A stretch of 64,000 nt of DNA from Pseudomonas linyingensis (GTDB taxonomy: Bacteria; Pseudomonadota; Gammaproteobacteria; Pseudomonadales; Pseudomonadaceae), in contig NZ_FNZE01000020.1 of assembly GCF_900109175.1 (NCBI RefSeq), positions 23,936 through 87,935 on the forward strand, in the 5' to 3' direction. This document shows positions 9,305 through 19,808 of this stretch, in pieces (position 1 is the first letter of the stretch; each line of letters opens with the position of its first letter). The position numbers and the translations under genes were made by a program. The notes beneath the pieces are model-generated. The model was not told the DNA's origin, did not search any database, and saw only the letters and a program-made list of their open reading frames with translations.

Positions 9305-10081
9305 TCACTCGCGAATCTGCAGGCGCCGCGCCTCGGTGTAGACGTAGCGCACCTTCTCGTACTCGAATGGCGAGTTGAGCTGTCCGTAGCGGAAATCGTT
9401 GATGTGCCGGCGGTCGACGGCCATCAGTCCGTAGTAGGCCGTGCCCTGCTCGGTGAGGCCGGCCGCCGCGGCGGGGTTCGCCCCGCTGCCGAGGGCGGTG
9501 TCGAACACCAGACCGCCGGTATCGCGCAGGTTGGCGGGGCCGAGCAGCGGCAGCACCAGGTAGGGACCCTCCTCGGCGCCCCAGTAGCCGAGGGTCTGGC
9601 CGAAGTCCTCGCTGCGCCGCTCCAGGCCCATGCGGCTGGCCGGATCCCACAGGCCGCCGACGCCGAGGGTGGTGTTGAACAGCAGGCGGGCGGTGGTGGT
9701 CATGGCGTCGCGACCCTGCAGCTGCAGCAGGTGGTTGGCCAGGCTGGGCAGTTCGCCGAGGTTGGCGAAGAAGTGGCTGACTCCGCTGCGTACGACGCGC
9801 GGGGTGACGAAGCGGTAGCCGTTGACCAGCGGCAGGTAGACCCACTCGTCGAAGCGCTGGTTGAAGTGGTAGACACGGCGGTTCCACTCCTCCCAGGGAT
9901 CGTTGTTGACCAGCGCCACCAGGGTGGCGCGCTCGAACTCGCGCTGGTCGAGCTGGGGGTTGAACTTCAGGCGCTCCAGCGGCTGGGTGAAGCCATCGGC
10001 GTCGGTGGTCTGCTCGGCCAGGGCGCTGACGCTGGTGGCGAGCAGGGTGGTCAGCAGCAGGCGGCGGAGGGCATCAGTCAC
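9305..10081 (-). CDS. MlaA/VacJ-family outer-membrane lipid-asymmetry protein paralog without a lipobox
   Basis: This 258-residue VacJ/MlaA-like protein belongs to the family that removes phospholipids from the outer leaflet of the outer membrane. The family core is visible (WEEWNRRVYHFNQRFDEW, RVVRSGVSHFFANLGE, LGVGGLWDPASRMGL, DFGQTLGYWG, GPYLVLPLLGP). It has an ordinary signal peptide ending SALA/EQ and no lipobox cysteine, unlike E. coli MlaA. The start is GTG at 10081, overlapping the stop of the upstream hydrolase by 8 bp, so the two are translationally coupled. Confidence 0.85.
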   Translation of the reverse strand: MTDALRRLLLTTLLATSVSALAEQTTDADGFTQPLERLKFNPQLDQREFERATLVALVNNDPWEEWNRRVYHFNQRFDEWVYLPLVNGYRFVTPRVVRSGVSHFFANLGELPSLANHLLQLQGRDAMTTTARLLFNTTLGVGGLWDPASRMGLERRSEDFGQTLGYWGAEEGPYLVLPLLGPANLRDTGGLVFDTALGSGANPAAAAGLTEQGTAYYGLMAVDRRHINDFRYGQLNSPFEYEKVRYVYTEARRLQIRE

Positions 10082-11369
10082 GGAAGAACTCCAGAATGGC
10101 CTGGGTGTTGACCCGGTAGTTCAGGTTGCCGCAGTGCCCGCCGAGGGGGAACAGGGTCAGACGTGCGCCAAGGGTGCGGCGCAGAAAGCCGAGGTCGCCG
10201 GGGCCGAGGATCAGGTCGTCGCGGTTGTGGAATACGCTGATCTTGTCGCTGCCGGCCAGATAGCTCTGCAGCGAGTAGAGGCTGACCTGGTCGATCAGCT
10301 GCAGCAGGCTGTTGCCGTCGCCCTGGTCGCGCCAGTAGGGCAGCAGCTGCTCGCGGATATAGCACTCGAAGTCGCAGAGCAGGGCGCGCTTGAAGAACGG
10401 CGTCAGGCTGGTGCCCTCGTCCATCGGGTAGGTCGGCGGGATGACCACCCCGCGGCGGTTGATCAGGTCCGAGGTGAAGGAGATGTCGGCGGCGGCGAAG
10501 CGGAAGGCGGCGCCGATCAGCATGGCCATTTCCTCGTCGGACAGGCGCTGTCGCGAGCTCTGGAAGTCGTAGAGCATCGCCGCGTCGATCTCCACCACGC
10601 CGCGTTCCTCGAAGTAGCGCGCCAGCTTGCCGAGCACCAGGTCGTAGAAGGTGCGGGTGTTGTCGATGCCGCGGACCTCGGTCTGCACCAGACGGTCGAG
10701 GTTGCTCACCGAGGTGAGCAGGTTGACCGGCGGGTTGATCAGTAGCACGCGGCGGAAGTTGAACGCCTGGCGGCTTTCGTCGAGATGGCTGACGAAGGCG
10801 GCATTCAGGCCGCCGAGGCTGTAGCCGGTCAGGTAGTAGTCGGTTACCGGCAGGTCGTGCTGCTGATCGCGGATCCTCTCCATGACCCGGTACATGTCGA
10901 CCGCATCACGGTCGGAAATGCCCGGCGTGGCATGCCGCGAGGCGGCGGCCATGAAGTCGTAGCTGGTCGGCGATGACAGCTGCACCACGTGGTAGCCGGC
11001 CCCGTAGAACAGACGCTTGAGCTCTTCGGTCTTGATGTTGGCGAAATGCGCGCCGGTGCCGGAGATGATGAACATCAGCGGCGCAGGGCCGGACTGGCGG
11101 GCCAGGCGGTATTTCAGCGTCTTTACCGGCCAGAAGTTGTCCGGCAGTTCGCGACGTGGGCGCAGGCGCAGGCTGTAGTCGGCCTGATCGATGTCGGCAT
11201 CGTCCGGCAGGCTGGGGCGCAGTTCCGGCGGGGTGGTAGCGATGGTCGCCTCGAACGGATTGGCCAGCGGGAAGCCGTAGCTTGCGGCGTCGATCTCGTT
11301 GACCGCCGCCTGGGCGCAGCCCAGCCAGAGGGTGGCGAGGAGCGCGAAGAGGCGTGAAGCAAGGGGCAT
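10074..11369 (-). CDS. Secreted alpha/beta hydrolase
   Basis: This 431-residue exported hydrolase begins [22 protein letters not shown], a good signal peptide. The nucleophile elbow GYSLGG places Ser at about residue 184. A candidate acid lies in [14 protein letters not shown] and the histidine in [13 protein letters not shown], so a complete triad is available. The oxyanion region [12 protein letters not shown] precedes it. The substrate is unknown. Coupling to the MlaA-like gene suggests a lipid or envelope substrate, which is inference. I chose ATG 11369 because the signal peptide starts there and GGAAGG lies 10 nt upstream. The frame continues to 11405 without a better start. Confidence 0.8.
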   Translation of the reverse strand: MPLASRLFALLATLWLGCAQAAVNEIDAASYGFPLANPFEATIATTPPELRPSLPDDADIDQADYSLRLRPRRELPDNFWPVKTLKYRLARQSGPAPLMFIISGTGAHFANIKTEELKRLFYGAGYHVVQLSSPTSYDFMAAASRHATPGISDRDAVDMYRVMERIRDQQHDLPVTDYYLTGYSLGGLNAAFVSHLDESRQAFNFRRVLLINPPVNLLTSVSNLDRLVQTEVRGIDNTRTFYDLVLGKLARYFEERGVVEIDAAMLYDFQSSRQRLSDEEMAMLIGAAFRFAAADISFTSDLINRRGVVIPPTYPMDEGTSLTPFFKRALLCDFECYIREQLLPYWRDQGDGNSLLQLIDQVSLYSLQSYLAGSDKISVFHNRDDLILGPGDLGFLRRTLGARLTLFPLGGHCGNLNYRVNTQAILEFFRD

Positions 11370-11629
11370 GCAGTAGCAACCTTCCGCAGATCGGATTTTG
11401 GGCATGGGTGAGTCTGACCCGCAGCCTCCGGCCGAGTTGCGCTGGAGTTCGCAGGATTCGGACCGGCGGACCCGGCGCGGGTCGTGCTGGACAGTGTGTC
11501 ACCTGTACCGGGAAAGGGAAGTCGCCGCGGTTTTTTCGGCAAAACGGCAGGCACACCCTTTGGCCGGAGCGGAGATATCCGGACCGGCGAAAGCCCCGTT
11601 TAGGGACTGTAACTACGTACAGCAGTTAC
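11370..11629. other. Gene-free spacer
   Basis: No convincing coding sequence or RNA was seen in these 260 bp. The stretch separates two gene groups that, as I recall, are far apart in P. aeruginosa PAO1, so it may mark an old rearrangement junction. Confidence 0.4.
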
Positions 11630-11974
11630 TCAGTAGTCGCTATCCTCGTCGCGACTGTTCAGCTCATGCAGGTGCTTGCGGGCGAGGGCCAGAAAGCGCG
11701 GGGTCAGGCCGATATCCTCGTACAGCGGATCACCCTGCTCGTCGGTGGCGACCACCTTGCTGCCCTTCACATAGGGGAAGCTCCCCTCCAGCTCCTGCAA
11801 CGCCACGCCGACCAGCTCGCTCAGCAGCTCCTCGGGGCGACGCTTGGGGTACATTTCGCTGAGGGCGGCCACCCGGGCGGCCGACTCCACGTCGAGCGGA
11901 ATGCTGTAGATGGTCTTGCTCAGCTTGCCCTTGGCGCTGAGCTCCCATTCACTCACCAGATCGCGGATTTTCAT
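11630..11974 (-). CDS. Conserved small protein of unknown function
   Basis: This 114-residue soluble, charged protein ([40 protein letters not shown]...) has no signal peptide or membrane segment. The C-terminus is acidic ([12 protein letters not shown]). Homologs sit upstream of ppc in other Pseudomonas genomes. I recall the label 'type 1 pili tip component' being attached to some, which nothing in this sequence supports. It is divergent from ppc with a 129-bp gap. The helical middle ([20 protein letters not shown]) suggests a small regulatory or adaptor protein, but no function is claimed. Confidence 0.75.
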   Translation of the reverse strand: MKIRDLVSEWELSAKGKLSKTIYSIPLDVESAARVAALSEMYPKRRPEELLSELVGVALQELEGSFPYVKGSKVVATDEQGDPLYEDIGLTPRFLALARKHLHELNSRDEDSDY

Positions 11975-12103
11975 GCATGCCTCCGGCCTTGGACTGCGGT
12001 CGGTAACGGGGATGTCTTTAGAATGAGCCTAGACTGCTCTTGGGTCTCTTGCCGCAAGGCAAGCAGTGCCGGGCAGGCAAGGGACACTGGAAGGAGAGCG
12101 AAG

Positions 12104-14740
12104 ATGGCGGAAATCGATGCGCGCTTGCGCGAGGACGTCCACCTGCTGGGCGAGCTGCTGGGTGAGACCTTTCGCGCCGAGCGCGGCGCGGACTTTCTCG
12201 ACAAGATCGAACGCATCCGCAAGGGGGCCAAGGCGGCGCGGCGCGGCTCGCCGGCCGGCGCGCAACAATTGGCGCAAACCCTCGATGCACTGGCTGAGGA
12301 CGAGTTGCTGCCGGTGGCGCGGGCGTTCAACCAGTTCCTCAATCTGGCCAACATCGCCGAGCAGTACCACCGCATCCGTCGCCGCCGGCCGGACGAGCCG
12401 TTGCCGTTCGAGGAACGGGTGTTGGGCGAAGTGCTCCAGCGCCTGCAGGCCGCCGGTCACAGTTCGCAGAGTCTGGCGCAGCAGATCGCCGGTCTGGATA
12501 TCGAGCTGGTGCTCACCGCCCATCCGACCGAGGTGGCGCGGCGCACCCTGATCAAGAAGTACGACGATATTGCGGCCTGTCTGGCTGCGCAGGATCATGC
12601 CGATCTGTCCGTGCGGGAGAAGGCCCAGGCGCGTCGCGAGTTACGCCGGCTGCTGGCCGAGGTCTGGCATACGGAAGAAATCCGTCGCAGCAAGCCGACC
12701 CCGGTGGATGAGGCCAAGTGGGGCTTTGCGGTGATCGAGCATTCGCTGTGGAGTGCCCTGCCGGGCTTCCTGCGCGGCGTCGACGAGCTGCTGCATGACT
12801 GCTGCGGGACCCGTCTGCCGCTGGAGGCGGCACCGATTCGCTTTGCCTCGTGGATGGGCGGCGACCGCGACGGCAACCCCAATGTCACGGCGCAGGTTAG
12901 CGCCGAGGTGTTGCTGCAGGCACGGCGAATCGCCGCCGAGCTGCACCTGCGCGACGTCGAGCGACTGATCACCGACCTGTCCATGCACCAGGCCAGCCCG
13001 GCGCTGCGCGAGCGGGCCGGCGACGCACCCGAGCCCTACCGCGCGCTGTTGCGCCAGCTGCGCACGCGTCTGTTCGCCACCCGCGACTGGGCGGCTGCAG
13101 CGTTGCAGGACGGCCAGGCCCCGGGCGCCGCGGTGCTGCACGACAACGGCGAGCTGCTCGAACCGCTGCTGCTGTGCTACGACTCGCTGGTCAGCTGCGG
13201 TCTGGGCGCGATCGCCGACGGCCCGCTGCTCGACAGCCTGCGCCGCGCCCACACCTTCGGCCTGTTCCTGGTGCGCCTGGACATCCGCCAGGATGCCGGG
13301 CGGCATGTCGCGGCGCTCGACGAAATCACCGCCTACCTCGGTGTCGGCCGCTACGCCGAATGGGACGAGACGCAGCGCCTCGAATTCCTCCAGCGCGAGC
13401 TGGACAATCCGCGCCCACTGCTGCCGGGACACTATCGGCCATCCGCCGACACCGCCGAAGTACTGGCCACCTGCCGGGTGGCGGCGCAGGCGCCGTCAGC
13501 GGCGCTGGGCTCCTACGTGATTTCCATGGCCGGTGCGCCGAGCGATGTGCTGGCGGTCGAGCTGTTGCTCAAGGAGGCCGGCCTGCAGCGGCCGCTGCGC
13601 GTGGTGCCGCTGTTCGAGACGCTGGACGACCTGGAGCACGCCGGGAGTGTGATCGATCGCCTGCTGAGCGTGCCTGGCTACCGAGCGCGCCAGGCCGGGC
13701 CGCAGGAAGTGATGATCGGCTACTCGGACTCGGCCAAGGATGCCGGTACGCTGGCAGCAGCCTGGGCGCAGTACCGCGCCCAGGAGGCGCTGGTCGAGGT
13801 CTGCGCTCGCCATGGCGTGGAGCTGCTGCTGTTTCACGGTCGCGGTGGTACCGTGGGACGTGGCGGCGGACCGGCGCATGTGGCCATCCGCTCGCAGCCG
13901 CCGGGCTCGGTGGCCGGGCGTTTTCGTGTCACCGAGCAGGGCGAGATGATCCGCTTCAAGTTCGGCCTGCCCGGCGTCGCCGAGCAGAACCTCAGTCTCT
14001 ATCTGGCAGCGGTGCTGGAGGCCACTCTGTTGCCACCGCCGGCGCCGACCGCCGAATGGCGGGCGCTGATGGAGCGTCTGGCTGCCGACGGGGTGGCGGC
14101 CTATCGCGCGGTGGTGCGCGAGCATCCGCAGTTCGTCGACTACTTTCGCCAGGCCACCCCGGAGCAGGAGCTGGGACGCCTGCCGCTGGGCAGCCGCCCG
14201 GCTCGTCGGCGTACCGGCGGGGTGGAAAGCCTGCGGGCGATTCCGTGGATCTTCGCCTGGACCCAGACGCGCCTGATGCTGCCGGCCTGGCTCGGCTGGG
14301 AAACCGCGCTGGGGCGGGCGGCGGAGCGGGGCGAGATGCGTCTGCTGCACGAGATGCGCGAGCACTGGCCGTTCTTCCGGACGCGCATTGACATGCTCGA
14401 GATGGTGTTGGCCAAGGCTGATGCGGGGATCGCCCGGCTATATGACGAACGTCTGGTCGAGGAAAACCTGCGCCCGCTGGGGCAGCAGCTGCGCGACCTG
14501 TTGTCGCAGGCCGAGGGCATGGTGCTGGGGCTGACCGGCCAGGCGCAGCTGCTCGGTGGCGACTCCGTGCTGCGCGAGTCGATCAGTGTGCGCGATGCCT
14601 ACCTCGACCCGCTGCACCTGCTGCAGGTCGAGCTTCTCGCCCGTTCGCGCCGGCTCGCCGAGCATGCCGAGAGCCCACTGGAGCAGGCTCTGCTGGTGAG
14701 TGTGGCGGGCATCGCCGCCGGGCTGCGCAACACCGGCTGA
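12104..14740 (+). CDS. ppc: Phosphoenolpyruvate carboxylase
   Basis: This 878-residue enzyme carboxylates PEP with bicarbonate to oxaloacetate and so replenishes the TCA cycle. The catalytic histidine is in LTAHPTEV (about residue 140). The PEP/bicarbonate-binding [13 protein letters not shown] loop is at about 578. [13 protein letters not shown] and the allosteric C-terminus ending RNTG are intact, and length equals the bacterial family norm. The ATG at 12104 ([16 protein letters not shown]) is preceded by GGAAGGAGAG. An open frame extends upstream to 11354 but is not family sequence. Confidence 0.98.
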   Translation: MAEIDARLREDVHLLGELLGETFRAERGADFLDKIERIRKGAKAARRGSPAGAQQLAQTLDALAEDELLPVARAFNQFLNLANIAEQYHRIRRRRPDEPLPFEERVLGEVLQRLQAAGHSSQSLAQQIAGLDIELVLTAHPTEVARRTLIKKYDDIAACLAAQDHADLSVREKAQARRELRRLLAEVWHTEEIRRSKPTPVDEAKWGFAVIEHSLWSALPGFLRGVDELLHDCCGTRLPLEAAPIRFASWMGGDRDGNPNVTAQVSAEVLLQARRIAAELHLRDVERLITDLSMHQASPALRERAGDAPEPYRALLRQLRTRLFATRDWAAAALQDGQAPGAAVLHDNGELLEPLLLCYDSLVSCGLGAIADGPLLDSLRRAHTFGLFLVRLDIRQDAGRHVAALDEITAYLGVGRYAEWDETQRLEFLQRELDNPRPLLPGHYRPSADTAEVLATCRVAAQAPSAALGSYVISMAGAPSDVLAVELLLKEAGLQRPLRVVPLFETLDDLEHAGSVIDRLLSVPGYRARQAGPQEVMIGYSDSAKDAGTLAAAWAQYRAQEALVEVCARHGVELLLFHGRGGTVGRGGGPAHVAIRSQPPGSVAGRFRVTEQGEMIRFKFGLPGVAEQNLSLYLAAVLEATLLPPPAPTAEWRALMERLAADGVAAYRAVVREHPQFVDYFRQATPEQELGRLPLGSRPARRRTGGVESLRAIPWIFAWTQTRLMLPAWLGWETALGRAAERGEMRLLHEMREHWPFFRTRIDMLEMVLAKADAGIARLYDERLVEENLRPLGQQLRDLLSQAEGMVLGLTGQAQLLGGDSVLRESISVRDAYLDPLHLLQVELLARSRRLAEHAESPLEQALLVSVAGIAAGLRNTG

Positions 14741-14829
14741 GCTGCCGCCAAGCGGCGTCCTGCTGTCTTGTGTCGGGCCGGGTAGCTGTGTATTTTGGTC
14801 TGCTTTTTCACCGCCCCATTTCATGCTAG

Positions 14830-15552
<723 letters not shown>

Positions 15553-15569
15553 TTCGCTTCGTGCTGCAA

Positions 15570-15598
15570 CCGACGGCCCGCCCTGTGCGGGCCGTCGG
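15570..15598 (+). terminator. Rho-independent terminator after adk
   Basis: CCGACGGCCCGC and its exact complement form a 12-bp stem with a CCTGT loop, 18 bp after the adk stop. It is followed by a short T-containing tail (CGTTTC). Confidence 0.75.
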
Positions 15599-15671
15599 CG
15601 TTTCAGGGCCGGCTGCGCATGGCGTGCGGCCCGGCCGGCGGTGGCCTGCGCACGCCGCGGCGATCCACGGC

Positions 15672-15680
15672 TGCTACAAT
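15672..15680 (+). promoter_or_regulatory. Extended -10 promoter for tsaB
   Basis: TG-C-TACAAT is an extended -10 element 35 bp upstream of the tsaB start and just after the adk terminator. No -35 is needed for this class, and none is seen. Confidence 0.45.
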
Positions 15681-15714
15681 GCGCGCCCGTTTTCCATCGT
15701 ACCGGACCTCTGTC

Positions 15715-16389
15715 ATGACCACCCTGCTGGCCCTGGATACCGCCACCGAAGCCTGTTCCGTCGCGCTGCTGCACGAGGGGCGGGTCTACAGCCGCTATGA
15801 GGTGATCCCGCGCCTGCATGCCCAGCGCGTGCTGCCGATGGTGCAGGAAGTGCTGGCCGAGGCCGGCATCGCCCTCGGCGCCGTGGAGGCCATCGCCTTC
15901 GGCCGCGGTCCGGGCGCCTTCACCGGCGTGCGCATCGCCGTCGGCGTGGTCCAGGGCCTGGCCTTCGCCCTCGGCCGCCCGGTGCTGCCGATCTCCAACC
16001 TCGCGGTCATGGCCCAGCGCGCCCATCGCGAGCAGGGTGTCAGCCAGGTGGCCACCGCCATCGATGCGCGCATGGACGAGCTGTACTGGGGCTGCTATCG
16101 CCTCGAGGGCGGCGAAATGCGTCTGGCCGGCGTCGAGGCGGTGCTGCCGCCGGAGCAGGTCGCGCTGCCGCGCGGCGCCGAGGGCGAGTGGTTCGGCGCC
16201 GGCACCGGCTGGGCCTTCGCGGCGCGCATCCCGGTGGCGGTCGGCGGCATGGATGCCGGGCTGCTGCCGCATGCCGAGGACCTGCTGACTCTCGCCACCT
16301 TCGCCTGGGCGCGGGGCGAAGGCGTCGACGCCGAGCAGGCGCAGCCGGTGTACCTGCGTGACAACGTGGCCACCCCGAAGAAGGGCTGA
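15715..16389 (+). CDS. tsaB: tRNA threonylcarbamoyladenosine biosynthesis protein TsaB
   Basis: This 224-residue ASKHA-fold protein forms the TsaB-TsaD-TsaE complex that transfers threonylcarbamoyl to A37 of ANN-decoding tRNAs. LALDTATEACSVAL and IAFGRGPGAFTGVRIAVGVVQGLA are the diagnostic TsaB segments, and ATAIDARMDELYWG is present. The start is ATG 15715. A longer frame from 15619 overlaps the promoter and terminator and is not family sequence. It is followed after 1 bp by the DUF72 gene, probably cotranscribed. Confidence 0.95.
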   Translation: MTTLLALDTATEACSVALLHEGRVYSRYEVIPRLHAQRVLPMVQEVLAEAGIALGAVEAIAFGRGPGAFTGVRIAVGVVQGLAFALGRPVLPISNLAVMAQRAHREQGVSQVATAIDARMDELYWGCYRLEGGEMRLAGVEAVLPPEQVALPRGAEGEWFGAGTGWAFAARIPVAVGGMDAGLLPHAEDLLTLATFAWARGEGVDAEQAQPVYLRDNVATPKKG

Positions 16390-16390
16390 A

Positions 16391-17251
16391 GTGGCCGTGC
16401 TGCCGTACTTTCTCGGCTGCCCGTCGTGGAACGAGCCGGCCTGGCGCGGCGAACTGTATCCGCCGGGGCTGGCCAGTCGCGATTTCCTGCCGGCATACTG
16501 CCGGGTGTTCAACGCCGTGGAAGGCAACACCACCTTCTATGCCCGGCCGGCGGCGGCGACCCTGGCGCGCTGGGCGCAACTGATGCCCGAGCACTTCCAT
16601 TTCTGCGCCAAGCTGCCGCGCGACATCAGCCACGGAGGCGACCTGCGCGACAACCTCGCCGCCGCGCGCGACTTCCTCGAGCTGCTGACACCGCTGGGCG
16701 CGCGGGTCACGCCGCTGTGGCTGCAGCTGCCGGCCAGCTTCGCTCCGTCGCGCCTCGCCGAGCTGGCGGCGTTCATCGACGGCTTGCCATCCGGGCGCAG
16801 CCTGGCGGTTGAGGTTCGCCATCCGGCGTTCTTCGCCCGTGGCGAGGAGGAAAGGGCGCTCAACCGCCTGCTGCTGGCGCACGGCGTCGAGCGCATCGGT
16901 CTCGACTCGCGGGCGCTGTTCAGTTGCACCGCGCGCAGCCCGGCGGTGTTGCATGCGCAGAGCAAGAAGCCGCGGCTGCCGCCGCGCCCGGCGGCGTTCA
17001 CCCAGGCGCCCCAGGTGCGCTTCATCGGCCACCCGGAACTGCAGGCCAACGATCCCTTCCTCGCCCCCTGGCTGGACAAGGTCGCCGGCTGGATCGAGGA
17101 GGGCCGCACGCCCCACGTGTTCCTGCACACCCCCGACAACCACCGCGCCCCCGAGCTGGCGCGGCGCTTTCATGCGCAGCTGATGGTGCGCCTGCCGGGG
17201 CTGCCGTCGTTGCCAGAGAGTGGCATGGGCGAGCAGCTCGGGCTGCTGTAG
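16391..17251 (+). CDS. DUF72 family protein (YecE-like)
   Basis: This 286-residue TIM-barrel protein belongs to the uncharacterised DUF72/YecE family. Family signatures are FLGCPSWNEPAW near the N-terminus, VEGNTTFYARP, FCAKLPRDISH and LAVEVRHPAFF, with a C-terminal HVFLHTPDNHRAPELA. I assign GTG 16391 as start because AAGAAGGGC in the end of tsaB supplies a ribosome site 4-10 nt upstream. The neighbouring tsaB suggests only that it travels with a tRNA-modification gene. No enzymatic function is established. Confidence 0.85.
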   Translation: MAVLPYFLGCPSWNEPAWRGELYPPGLASRDFLPAYCRVFNAVEGNTTFYARPAAATLARWAQLMPEHFHFCAKLPRDISHGGDLRDNLAAARDFLELLTPLGARVTPLWLQLPASFAPSRLAELAAFIDGLPSGRSLAVEVRHPAFFARGEEERALNRLLLAHGVERIGLDSRALFSCTARSPAVLHAQSKKPRLPPRPAAFTQAPQVRFIGHPELQANDPFLAPWLDKVAGWIEEGRTPHVFLHTPDNHRAPELARRFHAQLMVRLPGLPSLPESGMGEQLGLL

Positions 17252-17326
17252 GGGCTGTCCCCCTCTGCCATTGCCCGGCGCTTTCACGCTACCCTCGCCA
17301 CACCACCACGGACCGGAACCTCTTCC

Positions 17327-18172
17327 ATGCCCCTGCCGCGCCTTGCGTTGCTCGTCGCCTTGGCCATGCTGGCCTTCGCCGCCAACTCGCTGCTGTGCCG
17401 CATCGCGCTGCGCGACGGGCATATCGACGCCGCCAGCTTTACCGCCCTGCGTGTGCTCGGCGGCGCGCTGGTGCTGTGGCTGATCGTTCGTGTGCGCGCC
17501 GCCCCGGCGCCGCGTGCCCTGGCCGGCAGCAACCTGTCGGCGCTGGCGCTGTTCGTCTATGCCGCCGGGTTTTCCTGGGCCTACCTGCAGCTGGCCGCGG
17601 CCACCGGAGCGCTGCTGCTGTTCGGCGCGGTGCAGGCGAGCATGATCCTCTGGGGCCTGTGGCGTGGCGAACGGCTGGCGCTGGGGCAGAGCTGCGGCCT
17701 GTTGCTGGCCTTCGGCGGCCTGGCCGTGCTGCTGTTGCCCGGCGCCAGCGCGCCGCAGCTGTTGCCGGCGCTGTCGATGCTGCTGGCCGGGGTGGCCTGG
17801 GGTGTGTATTCCCTGCGTGGCCGTGGCGTCGGCGATGCCACGGCGAACACCGCCGGCAACTTCATCCGCGCCCTGCCGCTGGCGCTCCTGCTGGGGCTGC
17901 TTGGCCTGCCGTGGGCGCGGCTGGACGGGGCCGGACTGGTGTATGCGCTGCTCTCCGGCGGCCTGGCCTCGGGCGTCGGCTATGCGCTGTGGTACGCGGT
18001 GCTGCCGGCGCTGCGCGCCACCCAGGCCGCGACGGTCCAGCTCAGCGTACCGCTGATCACCGCGCTGTTCGGCGTGCTGCTGCTCGGCGAACCCTTCGAC
18101 CTGCGTCTGCTGCTGGCCTCGGCGCTGCTGCTCGGCGGGGTGGCCTGGGTGCTGCTGGGGCGTGCGCGATAG
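17327..18172 (+). CDS. EamA/DMT-superfamily transporter
   Basis: This 281-residue integral membrane protein has about ten hydrophobic helices arranged as two EamA repeats (first from [23 protein letters not shown], second from [23 protein letters not shown]). Members export or import small metabolites, and the substrate cannot be read from the sequence. The ending [23 protein letters not shown] is the typical last pair of helices. It lies 75 bp after the DUF72 gene and 61 bp before rsmJ, on the same strand. Confidence 0.88.
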   Translation: MPLPRLALLVALAMLAFAANSLLCRIALRDGHIDAASFTALRVLGGALVLWLIVRVRAAPAPRALAGSNLSALALFVYAAGFSWAYLQLAAATGALLLFGAVQASMILWGLWRGERLALGQSCGLLLAFGGLAVLLLPGASAPQLLPALSMLLAGVAWGVYSLRGRGVGDATANTAGNFIRALPLALLLGLLGLPWARLDGAGLVYALLSGGLASGVGYALWYAVLPALRATQAATVQLSVPLITALFGVLLLGEPFDLRLLLASALLLGGVAWVLLGRAR

Positions 18173-18233
18173 GGCGGGCCGCTGCGTTATTTGGCAAAAT
18201 GGCCTCCCCACCGTCCCCAGTCCGGAAGTCCCG

Positions 18234-19007
18234 ATGTCCGCCAGCCCTGTTCGCATCCGCGTCGAAGCCCTGAGTCCCGTCCACGAACTTGCCGCCGGGC
18301 AGTGGGCCGAGCGCCTGGGGCTTGGGGATGCGGACGAGGCCGAGTTCGCCCTGCAGCTGGGCGACGACGGTCTGCAGCTGGCCGAACTCGGCCCCGATGC
18401 GCCGGGCCCGGTACGCGTCGACTTCGTCGCAGGCGCCGCCGCCCACCGGCGGCTGTTCGGTGGCGGCAGTGGACAGATGATCGCCAAGGCCGTTGGCGTG
18501 CAACCCGGCGTGCGCCCGCAAGTGCTGGACGCCACCGCCGGTCTGGGGCGCGACGCCTTCGTGCTGGCCAGCCTGGGCTGCGCGGTCAGTCTGATCGAGC
18601 GCCAGCCGCTGATCGCCGCGCTGCTCGAGGATGGCCTGGCGCGTGCCGCCCGCGCCCCCGAGGTGGCGCCCATCGTCGCGCAGATGCGCCTGCTGACCGG
18701 CAACGCCGTGCAGATCATGGGCGACTGGCAGGGCGAGCCGCCGCAGGTGATCTACCTTGACCCGATGTTCCCGCACCGCGACAAGAGTGCGCTGGTGAAG
18801 AAGGAGATGCGCCTGTTCCGCCCCCTGGTCGGCGACGACCTCGACGCTCCGGCGTTGCTCGAGGCGGCCCTGGCCCTGGCCAGCCACCGCGTGGTGGTCA
18901 AGCGCCCGCGCAAGGCGCCGTGCATCGACGGGCCCAAGCCGTCCTACCAGCTCGAAGGCAAGTCCAGCCGCTACGACATCTACCCGAAAAAGGCCCTGAA
19001 GGGCTAG
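18234..19007 (+). CDS. rsmJ: 16S rRNA (guanine1516-N2)-methyltransferase RsmJ
   Basis: This 257-residue SAM-dependent methyltransferase modifies m2G1516 of 16S rRNA. The SAM-binding motif is [19 protein letters not shown], and the catalytic-type motif is [21 protein letters not shown]. The C-terminus [22 protein letters not shown] is typical of RsmJ. I chose ATG 18234 ([15 protein letters not shown]). The 24 extra residues of the longer frame from 18162 overlap promoter-like sequence and are not family sequence. Confidence 0.93.
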   Translation: MSASPVRIRVEALSPVHELAAGQWAERLGLGDADEAEFALQLGDDGLQLAELGPDAPGPVRVDFVAGAAAHRRLFGGGSGQMIAKAVGVQPGVRPQVLDATAGLGRDAFVLASLGCAVSLIERQPLIAALLEDGLARAARAPEVAPIVAQMRLLTGNAVQIMGDWQGEPPQVIYLDPMFPHRDKSALVKKEMRLFRPLVGDDLDAPALLEAALALASHRVVVKRPRKAPCIDGPKPSYQLEGKSSRYDIYPKKALKG

Positions 19008-19042
19008 GCTGAGGCCTACGGGAACAAGGAAGGAGGCGGGAT

Positions 19043-19807
19043 ATGCAGGACGTCCGCGTAGCGCTGTTCATCGATGCCGACAACTCGCCGAGCCGCAAGA
19101 TCGAGGCGATCCTCGCCGAACTGGCGGTACTTGGCATGGTTTCCATCCGCCGTGCCTACGGCAACTGGAAGAGTCCGCGGCTGGAATCCTGGGTGGCGGT
19201 GCTGCACGAGCACGCCATCCAGCCGGTCCAGCAGTTCGACCTGGTCAAGGGCAAGAACGCCACCGACATGGCCATGGCCATCGACGCCATGGACGTGCTG
19301 CACGGCAAGCCGGTCGAGGTGTTCTGCCTGGTGTCCTCGGATTGCGACTTCACTCCGCTGGTCACCCGCCTGCGCGCCGAGGGCAAGCAGGTGATCGGCT
19401 TCGGCGAGCGCAAGTCGCCGGAACCCTACGTCAACGCCTGCTCGCGTTTCGTCTTTCTGGACGACATCCCGGTCGAGGTGACCATTCAGCCGCTGAAGAG
19501 CGCCGAGGGTGCCGCCTCGGCCGGAGCGGGCGTGCCGGAGGTGGCCTGCCGGCTCACGGGGCATGAACTCAAGGGCAACAGCAAGCTGATGAGCCTGCTG
19601 CGCAATGCGGTGGCCTTCGCCGCCGACGACGAAGGCTGGGCGCATCTCAGCCTGGTCGGCGCGCGCATCGCCAACCAGGCCTCCTTCGACCCGCGCAACT
19701 ACGGTTATGCGCGACTGGTGGACCTGTTCGCCGCCATCGACCTGTTCGAGATCAAGCGCGTGGGCAACCACCCGCAGGTGCGCTACAAGCGCCGCCAGCA
19801 GGTTTGA
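19043..19807 (+). CDS. NYN-domain (LabA/PIN-like) protein with C-terminal OST-HTH/LOTUS domain
   Basis: This 254-residue protein has an N-terminal NYN nuclease fold with its acidic residues conserved (LFIDADNSP, ATDMAMAIDAMD, LVSSDCDFTPLVTRLR). A C-terminal OST-HTH/LOTUS-type winged helix spans about residues 178-250 (LMSLLRNAVAFAADDEGWAHLSLVGARI...YGYARLVDLF). NYN domains are predicted RNases, and OST-HTH domains bind RNA, so an RNA-cleaving or RNA-regulatory role is likely. GGAAGGAGG stands directly upstream. It converges on the formate/nitrite transporter with a 1-bp gap between the stop codons. Confidence 0.88.
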   Translation: MQDVRVALFIDADNSPSRKIEAILAELAVLGMVSIRRAYGNWKSPRLESWVAVLHEHAIQPVQQFDLVKGKNATDMAMAIDAMDVLHGKPVEVFCLVSSDCDFTPLVTRLRAEGKQVIGFGERKSPEPYVNACSRFVFLDDIPVEVTIQPLKSAEGAASAGAGVPEVACRLTGHELKGNSKLMSLLRNAVAFAADDEGWAHLSLVGARIANQASFDPRNYGYARLVDLFAAIDLFEIKRVGNHPQVRYKRRQQV

Positions 19808-19808
19808 A

